From Saccoglossus kowalevskii (lineage: Eukaryota > Hemichordata > Enteropneusta > Harrimaniidae): a stretch of 26,477 bases of DNA. Location: NCBI RefSeq assembly GCF_000003605.2, contig NW_003132850.1:226590-253066 (forward strand). Direction: 5' to 3'. A model generated the notes under the pieces. It was not told where the DNA came from, ran no database searches, and worked only from the letters and a program-made list of their open reading frames with translations. The position numbers were made by a program, and so were the translations under genes. Positions 20,343-26,477 of the stretch are shown in pieces. Within the stretch, counting starts at the first letter, position 1. Each line of letters starts with the position of its first letter.

Positions 20343-21317
20343 CTGCATATAAACAAAAATGATTTATTTATATGCGAGCTTTCGAACATGTTGAAACGTA
20401 ACGTGATGTAATATTAAGTAATGTAACAACATTATGAAGACATGATATGAAAGTACATTATATACATTTTCAATGCATAACCCCCCCCCCCCTCCTCTCC
20501 CTTTCACGAGACTCGGTAAGTCGCGACCCTCGATAAGTTGCGGTTTTTACTCGGACCCCGACACCCGCGACTTAGCGAGGGGCCACTGTACTATGAAATT
20601 TCATAAGTAATATGAAGTGACAGCGTTCGTAATGTAATGTCCCATCGCGTAACACAAACACAACGTGTTGTCTCATGACATAAAGCGACATGACAAAGTA
20701 AAGCATAATTAATTAGCAGGCGGGACTAACCTCGTCAAGTGTATTAATTTGACTTCTTTTTTTATTCCGGCATTTGGTGGCAGCGATTCGATTTCTTTCT
20801 CTGCGAATTCGCCGTCTTTCTGCTTCTGCTGGTGTTAGCTAAAATATTCAACGGAGATCATAATTATATAATCACAGGTACAGCCAGAAAAGCTCACAGT
20901 GACAATACATATAAAAGTGACGTTGTCAATTTAACTTTCGTAAGTACTTTGTTCTACAATGCCAGCAAATCAGAGAAATGATATTTTAAACGTTGATTTC
21001 ACAGGTTTAAATGATTGATAAAGTAGCATTACAATTTCACAAAATAAAAATGAAGAAACAGAAAAGGCTGAGAATAACGGATATACCACGTTCAAGTTAG
21101 GATCATACAATACCTTTTCGGGTCGAACGCGTTTTTGTTCAACTGAGAGTTCTGCGAGGCCTTGAGCTCTGCGCTTTGCTTGGATTGTGTACTTCAATCC
21201 GTCTTTGATCAGCGGCATTATGTCCACGTGCATCATCGTATCGGGGGAAATCTCGAGAGCTTCGAATAAGTTCGTATCGCTGAAATCCGTCGATGTTGTC
21301 TGGTCTGTTTGGCTCAT
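20196..21317 (-). CDS. ATF3: ATF3/JDP2-like bZIP transcription factor (gene span, three coding exons)
   Basis: Exons 21317-21114, 20838-20731 and 20342-20196 join in phase 0 to a 152-residue protein. Residues 34-54 (MPLIKDGLKYTIQAKRR...) resemble the segment of ATF3 with VKEELRFAIQNK. The basic region is at 75-96 with the family signature N-R-I-A-A-T-K-C-R (84-92). The zipper has Leu102, Leu109, Leu116, Leu123 and Leu130 exactly every seven residues, then His137 and Cys141, matching the H-x-x-x-C after the zipper of ATF3, JDP2 and Fos. The basic-region exon is 108 bp, as in vertebrate FOS and ATF3. The predicted role is a nuclear stress-responsive dimer binding CRE/AP-1 sites. A Fos-like identity is possible because the basic exon begins LTPAEAERRRIRRERN. 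No Fos activation domain is seen, so ATF3/JDP2 is favoured. Confidence 0.92.
20480..20590 (-). mobile_element. Pogo/Tigger-like MITE end
   Basis: On the minus strand from 20590: TA, then CAGTGGCCCCTCGCTAAG and TCGCGGGTGTCGGGG, continuing to a second degenerate CTTATCGAGGGTCGCGACTTA segment and a C run at 20480-20494. CAGT..CCTCG..TAA next to TA matches the terminal repeats of pogo/Tigger DNA transposons. Only one end is clear, so this is a fragment or short MITE. It lies in the intron between ATF3-like exons 2 and 3. Confidence 0.5.
20731..20838 (-). CDS. ATF3: ATF3-like coding exon 2 (DNA-binding basic region)
   Basis: 108 bases between a TTTTAG acceptor (ending 20839) and a GTTAGT donor (from 20730), phase 0 at both ends. 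It encodes the entire basic region and the first zipper leucine. Confidence 0.95.
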
Positions 21318-21326
21318 CCTTATTTC
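21114..21326 (-). CDS. ATF3: ATF3-like exon with start codon (coding 21317-21114)
   Basis: Acceptor TTGCACAG ends at 21327; nine untranslated bases GAAATAAGG precede ATG at 21317. Donor GTATTG follows 21114. It encodes residues 1-68. The frame reading upstream to 21383 is intron read-through; the clear acceptor and context favour the inner ATG. Confidence 0.88.
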
Positions 21327-21847
21327 CTGTGCAATAAAGATAAAATAAAAACAAGTGATATTACGAGACAGAAAAAAGTACACATTGCTCTAGTCTAACC
21401 GCAGAGATAAAAATCGAGTATACGTCACGGTGAGTGAAGATGCACGGTGATTTTCTGTTAATCCAAGACTATATCGTATTCCACAAGATACGAACGATTT
21501 CAAAACAAGTGGAACAATATCCTCTCTCACTCGCCACATTACGGATTAATTCTCAGTATAACTTGCGTTCTCACAGTGCGCCATTCCTGACTGGTCCTGT
21601 ATTAGAAATATGACAAACCGACGCGTATCGTTTTCAAGTTCCCGAAACATTCCACATATATATTTTCCACTCAAACGTCACTTTTTTTTTACATTCACAC
21701 GAAATAAAGGTTGTAAGACAACTTTGGACAAAATAATGAGACCATTTCGCACTCTGGTTGTTGATAGAATGATTCAATATGCTGAATTATCCACACAGAT
21801 ATCACACATTGAAAGCCAAACGAGTCGGAAATTCCGAAATCATCTTT

Positions 21848-21960
21848 TGACGTGGAAAACACGGTAATTAAAATATCCCACCATACGGTTATGTCCCGAC
21901 GTTACATCGAATAGTAGTTTTAGAAATATGTAACCTTTACAATTTCACAATCGGTGACGT
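21848..21960. promoter_or_regulatory. CRE/UPRE-like sites in the ATF3-like first intron
   Basis: TGACGTGG at 21848-21855 is the UPRE/XBP1-ATF6 type core, and TGACGTGA at 21955-21962 is a CRE variant. TACGTCAC near 21421 and TGACGTTG near 20919 are further relatives. Together with the perfect CRE at 22749 they form a loose cluster over the gene. Confidence 0.35.
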
Positions 21961-22542
21961 GAGTAGAAAACCCTTGGAGATCCGCGTACGATTTACTGAT
22001 AGAGTGACCAATAAACATAACAAAATACGGAATATTTTGTAAGAGACAGGATCGGTATTGTTGCAAACAAAACTACGTTTATTTGTCTATAACAGCTTTA
22101 GTGAATGACTCATATCTAAATTGAAGCATTAACCAAGTCAGCAATTTCGAACTGGGGAAATCCCCGACGTATCATATCCCTGGTTGTAAAGCGGTGAAAG
22201 ACGACCCGAGGTCATGGAGCCTTCCACGGCACAATGCAATGTTGCGGAGGAACTAGAAAATCAGGAAGACAAAACATTAACATCTAACATAGGGAAGAAA
22301 TTCATATAAAAAATATTAATTTGATATTTAAAAAACAGTTTACTGTATTATGTGTTAAACATCTCGATTGCGCTGTGCTATAAGTTTGTATATATGTGAT
22401 TGATGTAACACTCCGACGATTCAGTCCTGGCAAACGAAATAACTGAATGTATTGCGAATGTTAAACGCAAAGCTCTCTCGAGACTCTAAATAGTCTTGAA
22501 ATACATCTGACAAAGAATACAAATAATTTTGCAATATCTTAC

Positions 22543-22640
22543 CCACGATTTAAAAGGACAGCGCTGGGAGAAGTGTGCGCGTGTATGTGTTGCTGTGATG
22601 GGTACAGAAAACAAGTCGGAACACGTTGAAAATGTGGCTC
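22543..22640 (-). other. ATF3: Probable untranslated first exon of the ATF3-like gene
   Basis: A strong donor AATCGTGG-GTAAGAT sits on the minus strand with the exon ending at 22543. Joined to the acceptor at 21327 this gives a 1,216-base intron. The 5' limit is unknown; I place it before the NRF1 site at 22643. Inferred from splice signals only. Confidence 0.4.
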
Positions 22641-22642
22641 AT

Positions 22643-22654
22643 TGCGCATGCGCA
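22643..22654. promoter_or_regulatory. Perfect NRF1 palindrome
   Basis: TGCGCATGCGCA, a full 12/12 match to the NRF1 consensus, about 100 bases upstream of the inferred first-exon donor. It supports a housekeeping-type TATA-less promoter here. Confidence 0.5.
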
Positions 22655-22748
22655 GAAATGTGCGTTTAGATAAACAAGTCTAACTGATGCATATGTACAT
22701 GCACACATCAGCAGTTTTGGGGGAAAAAAGCATTTCTAAAAATAGATA

Positions 22749-22756
22749 TGACGTCA
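22749..22756. promoter_or_regulatory. Perfect CRE palindrome near the ATF3-like promoter
   Basis: TGACGTCA about 200 bases upstream of the inferred first-exon donor. Vertebrate ATF3 promoters contain an ATF/CRE site through which ATF3 represses itself, so the position is suggestive. Confidence 0.5.
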
Positions 22757-22759
22757 CAT

Positions 22760-23104
22760 GTTAATAAGCGTTACCCGATGTTTGTATGTGTACCATTTTC
22801 TGCGTCAAGTGCAAAGATCTGTATTCGATGAATAGGTTTTCATTTTCGGATCACGAACTCCGATAAAAGAGATTTTTTTTTTCAAATCAGCTCGATATCA
22901 ATCCAGAAGGCATGCCAGATTTCCCATCCGGGTATTCTTCCGCTGTATACAACCCTGGGTGTATATTAATGGTGCATGTTATGCTTTTTTTTTCCTTTTA
23001 CTGATTTTTTGAATGAAAATAAATTTTAATCACACACATGTTATACATTTCTCAGTAGTCTATTCATGAACTGTAATTTGTCTCAAAATTCCAACAATTT
23101 CATT

Positions 23105-23191
<87 letters not shown>

Positions 23192-26100
23192 TTTTTTTAT
23201 TTAAAGGAAATCACTCCCAAATATTTCAGTTGGATACAAAATTAATAAATATATTAAAGTAAAAAACACACAAAAATGTGCAAAATGATACACTAATAAT
23301 TTTGGGTGGAAAAAAATGCGTATGAGCCTAATTCCGCCGGCGAGGGCGCATATCCCCAGCCATGCCCGACTTGACACGGAACCCGATGAAAGCAAATTAT
23401 CGAGTACATCCCCAATATGTTGGTCAAGTTATTTTATACTAAAAAAAAGACGAAATGCGTTGTTGATAAATTTTAACAATTTTAAAACGTTCTGAATTTT
23501 GCGTTAAAAACTCCCAATGCCAGTGTTCGATTACAGGTGAATTAGTTTTCGCGTATCTGTTGACCGACTTATTTAGCTGATTACTAGTGAATGGCTGTGT
23601 TATATCTGTCATCATTTAGGCAATTGGAACTAATTACGATATAACCGTCGCTATCCGGACTACTATTTCTGACAGTTGGGTATTCGCAGTTACTAATATA
23701 GTGAACGATTATTCAAAAGATATGACGGGTTCAGTACTGAATAAAAGAGTTTTAGTTGGCCTTGGCGAGAACACCACACCACAAGCGACGCAGTCTTGAG
23801 TCAGCCTTGCGATAGTCTTGGGGACTTTTCCCCAGGGCGCTGTGTCTTATAGAGTACTCGACTGACCGACTAAAGACGAGAGTTGATACGTTTTTCGTTG
23901 TGTGCGTCTATTTGACTGTAAGGCTTAAGTGACTTTCCCGATCCCGCACCTCAAGCAGACGAGACATAGAGACAGATGCGATATCCGCCCCTGGCACGTG
24001 TGGAGAACCCCGATGAGAAGAATTTCCCCGTGATACCTGTACCTTTGAATACAATATCATTGTGTTGTGTAATATTTAGCCGGTCATGTGCTGTGTTTAA
24101 ATAGTAATCTAATTGCTTGAGAGATTTCGAATTATAACAATATGGGTGCCATACCTAATATGGCGGTATATTGAATCCGAAGCCGTGACTGGTGCACAAC
24201 ATTTCGTCGAATGAGTATATTTCGTCGGGAGTTGAGTATATCATTATTCAAAGTGTCCGTGTAACAAATGCAACGTCGATGATATTCGCCATTCGTCGAA
24301 CAACACAGAGCAGCTCCGTAGCTTCGTTTGTGGTTGCAGTGTGTTTTTAGCATCTTACGGTGTCATCAAATCACCGAATCATGCATGAGATTCTCTTGTT
24401 CGACCACCGAGGATAATATTGCATCTCGCAGATCTCTTGATTAATAACCATTAGACTTTTGAAATTCACATTTGAATTTATTGGGCGACTGTAGTTTACT
24501 CGCGTTCCCGCTGCGTCCGAGCGAACATCGAACTTTACGTACTACTTAGGCTAGGTAAGTTTAGCAGCGCTCACTCAAACCAAAATTTGGGAACGGCAAT
24601 GCATGACGGGATTCATTGTGGTGAAGGCAAATAATAACTGAGTCAATAAACGGTGCAATGTTTTGTATTTCGATCCATATAACTCACTCAAATGTCCAAC
24701 TATCGTTATACATAGCATGATTTGGATTTAAGGTAGAATGATACTCAATGGGGGAAAATAATGTCATATTTCTACATAAGTAGCATGTTATATAACAAGA
24801 ATGAACAAAAAAATGACATGGGAACATGGGTTCTCTGTACTCGGTTAAGGAAAAACCGCGAACAAAAAGTTTTAGGACGTTCTTTACCACTGTTTCCTAT
24901 GTAAGGAAATATCTCAAAATTTTCGTCCGTGGCATATAGTGAAAAATGGTATAAGTTTTTTTACTTGGCCATATCTAGATATATCCCAAGATTGGCAGTA
25001 TATATATGTATAAAAAAAACATACTGGTGAGTTATACTAAAACGAATAATTGTAGACATACGTCACATATGCGCAAATTTTAAAAATAAACTAGTGGCAT
25101 TGTTCCTTAAATTTTGCGTGTAATTGCCGGTTGTGTCACCTGATTTCCTAATTTTACTTCCAGGATATTTAGTTTTCCGTGATTTTTACACTATGGTTTG
25201 ATTTATGTTGCATAACAAATATCGTCACAGAACTACTTTTCGCGTAAAAAACGTGAATTTTTAGCTTTTTTAGCACAGATATTTCTAATTGTAATGTAGA
25301 TTTTATTGGGCTTTACATTGCTTTTGTTTGTTTTTAAGTTGATATTTTTTATTTTGCTCTCCGTCTAGTTATTGTAATTGGGCGGTATACCAATTGAAAT
25401 GAATTGATTAAATAATAAATAAAATTAAAACTAAACAATTATATCTATATCCCAGATTAAAACAAATGTATTAACGAATTCATGCACGCATGGTCGCAAC
25501 TCCCATGATACTTCGAAAAACAAAATATAAATAACATTATTGAAAAACAATGAAATGATACTTTCGTAGTATGGGTATTTGAAAATAATAATTATACAAT
25601 CTTCAACTTTCTGTAACCAGTCATTACATAAGTTAATACATCATTTTTGTTAATTATTCAGAATTAACCGAGCAACCTCTGATAATTGAATTCCAAATAT
25701 CATAAGAACATGCCCTCAAACAGCGTAAATTTAATTTCTTTTGTTTTTATCCATGCTCTTTCAGTATAACCGCCAATAAGACCTTTATAGGCACTATAAT
25801 TTTGTGACATCATCATTTCGTCGGATTAATTTTATCAAATACTATGTTGCTTTGGCCATGCGTTCAATTGTCCGCAAAATCAACACAATTACACACTTTA
25901 GTATAATTTAAAGTCCGAGTGTGTATAGAGCCCCGGGCACTTGGCTAGTCGAGGGATACTCATATGTGCGTTTTGAATTTCGCGGAGAAAAGAATATACT
26001 TTTCGAGGTTTGCTTGTATTTTTTTTAAATTACATCTACTCGTAAGTCAAGACAACAAACAAGTGATTATTTGGCACTGAAAAACTTTGTTATTTTGGAA

Positions 26101-26477
26101 GTTCCACCTGAACAAAACACGAATGCAACAGAGACTTCGAACAACAACAAAAACAAGACAACGTATCTGCCTGGTGTTTCACTTAAATAAGCGTCTTGTA
26201 TGACCACTTCTATACAAAGCAAGTTTGTGCAATTTATATATTTAAAAAAACATTTCAAGACTCGCTCGACTGGTCTGAAAATGGCGTTATAATAATCTCA
26301 ATAATATGCAAGTATATGTTTCGGGCGGTCTGGGCTGATTTAGGAAACTTCCTGTGCATCAAAAAAATATTTCTAAATTACACTATAACACTTATTTTTT
26401 CTTCAGCCTTTTGGGACATAGCCACAATGGGGCGTGGTAGCCGTGGATGGTCTTAACGTGGGACTACGTTGCGATAG
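22760..26477. other. Right-hand intergenic stretch
   Basis: Beyond the (TTTA)n tract I see no supported gene. Isolated signals are a strong donor CTAG-GTAAGT on the plus strand at 24554 (possible untranslated exon of a gene to the right), an AATATGGCGG YY1-like motif near 24158, and an acceptor-like TTTTTTCTTCAG ending near 26406 followed by ATGGGGCGTGG with a stop nine codons later. Confidence 0.45.
23103..23205. repeat. (TTTA)n microsatellite
   Basis: About 22 nearly perfect TTTA units. It could be the 3' tail of a minus-strand non-LTR element, as at 1096-1121, but no reverse-transcriptase remnant is recognised beside it. Confidence 0.9.

Noticed and set aside
21610-21867. 85-codon plus-strand frame
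   Set aside because: Lies in the inferred first intron of the ATF3-like gene on the other strand and has no recognisable domain.
24132-24353. 73-codon minus-strand frame
   Set aside because: Ordinary length for chance, no recognised motif and no splice context.

Overview
The window is ordinary nuclear DNA from a multicellular animal, most likely a marine invertebrate (deuterostome or lophotrochozoan). It is AT-rich, has short exons with GT-AG introns, and carries fragments of non-LTR retrotransposons, MITE-like inverted-repeat elements, mini- and microsatellites and many homopolymer C/G runs. I see no bacterial operons, rRNA, CRISPR array or virus-like gene. The species cannot be fixed from the sequence alone.

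Three genes can be supported, all on the minus strand. (1) 764-9882: the 5' two-thirds of the glutaminase part of glutamine:fructose-6-phosphate amidotransferase (GFPT1/GFAT, the entry enzyme of the hexosamine pathway). It has six coding exons with matching splice phases, from the Met-Cys start at 9882 to residue 229. The sugar-isomerase half lies beyond position 1. (2) 14258-15064: an uninterrupted 268-codon gene for a coiled-coil protein with a C-terminal RING finger. Its last zinc-ligand position is Asp instead of Cys. (3) 20196-21317, with a probable untranslated exon ending at 22543: a 152-residue bZIP factor of the ATF3/JDP2/Fos type in three coding exons.

Layout: 1-9882 is GFPT1 with five introns that hold two retrotransposon fragments, two copies of one MITE-like element, a second inverted-repeat element and an 11-copy 32-bp minisatellite. 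9883-14257 is intergenic, with a probable GFPT1 promoter (two CCAAT motifs), a 110-bp tandem repeat and interspersed-repeat debris. 15065-19900 has promoter-like motifs (NRF1-like, CRE, X-box, E-box), a speculative small plus-strand gene near 16874-17464, and a cluster of a 15-base dispersed repeat. 22760-26477 has a long (TTTA)n tract and no gene I can support.

The three genes do not form an obvious pathway. Two loose links are inferred. Perfect CRE palindromes (ATF/CREB sites) occur three times, one next to the ATF3-like gene's probable promoter. The GFPT1 promoter region has CCAAT boxes and an XBP1-like core, which fits the known stress control of GFPT1 and ATF3 in other animals. I found no convincing undescribed biological system. 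The most unusual item is the Asp-substituted RING protein.
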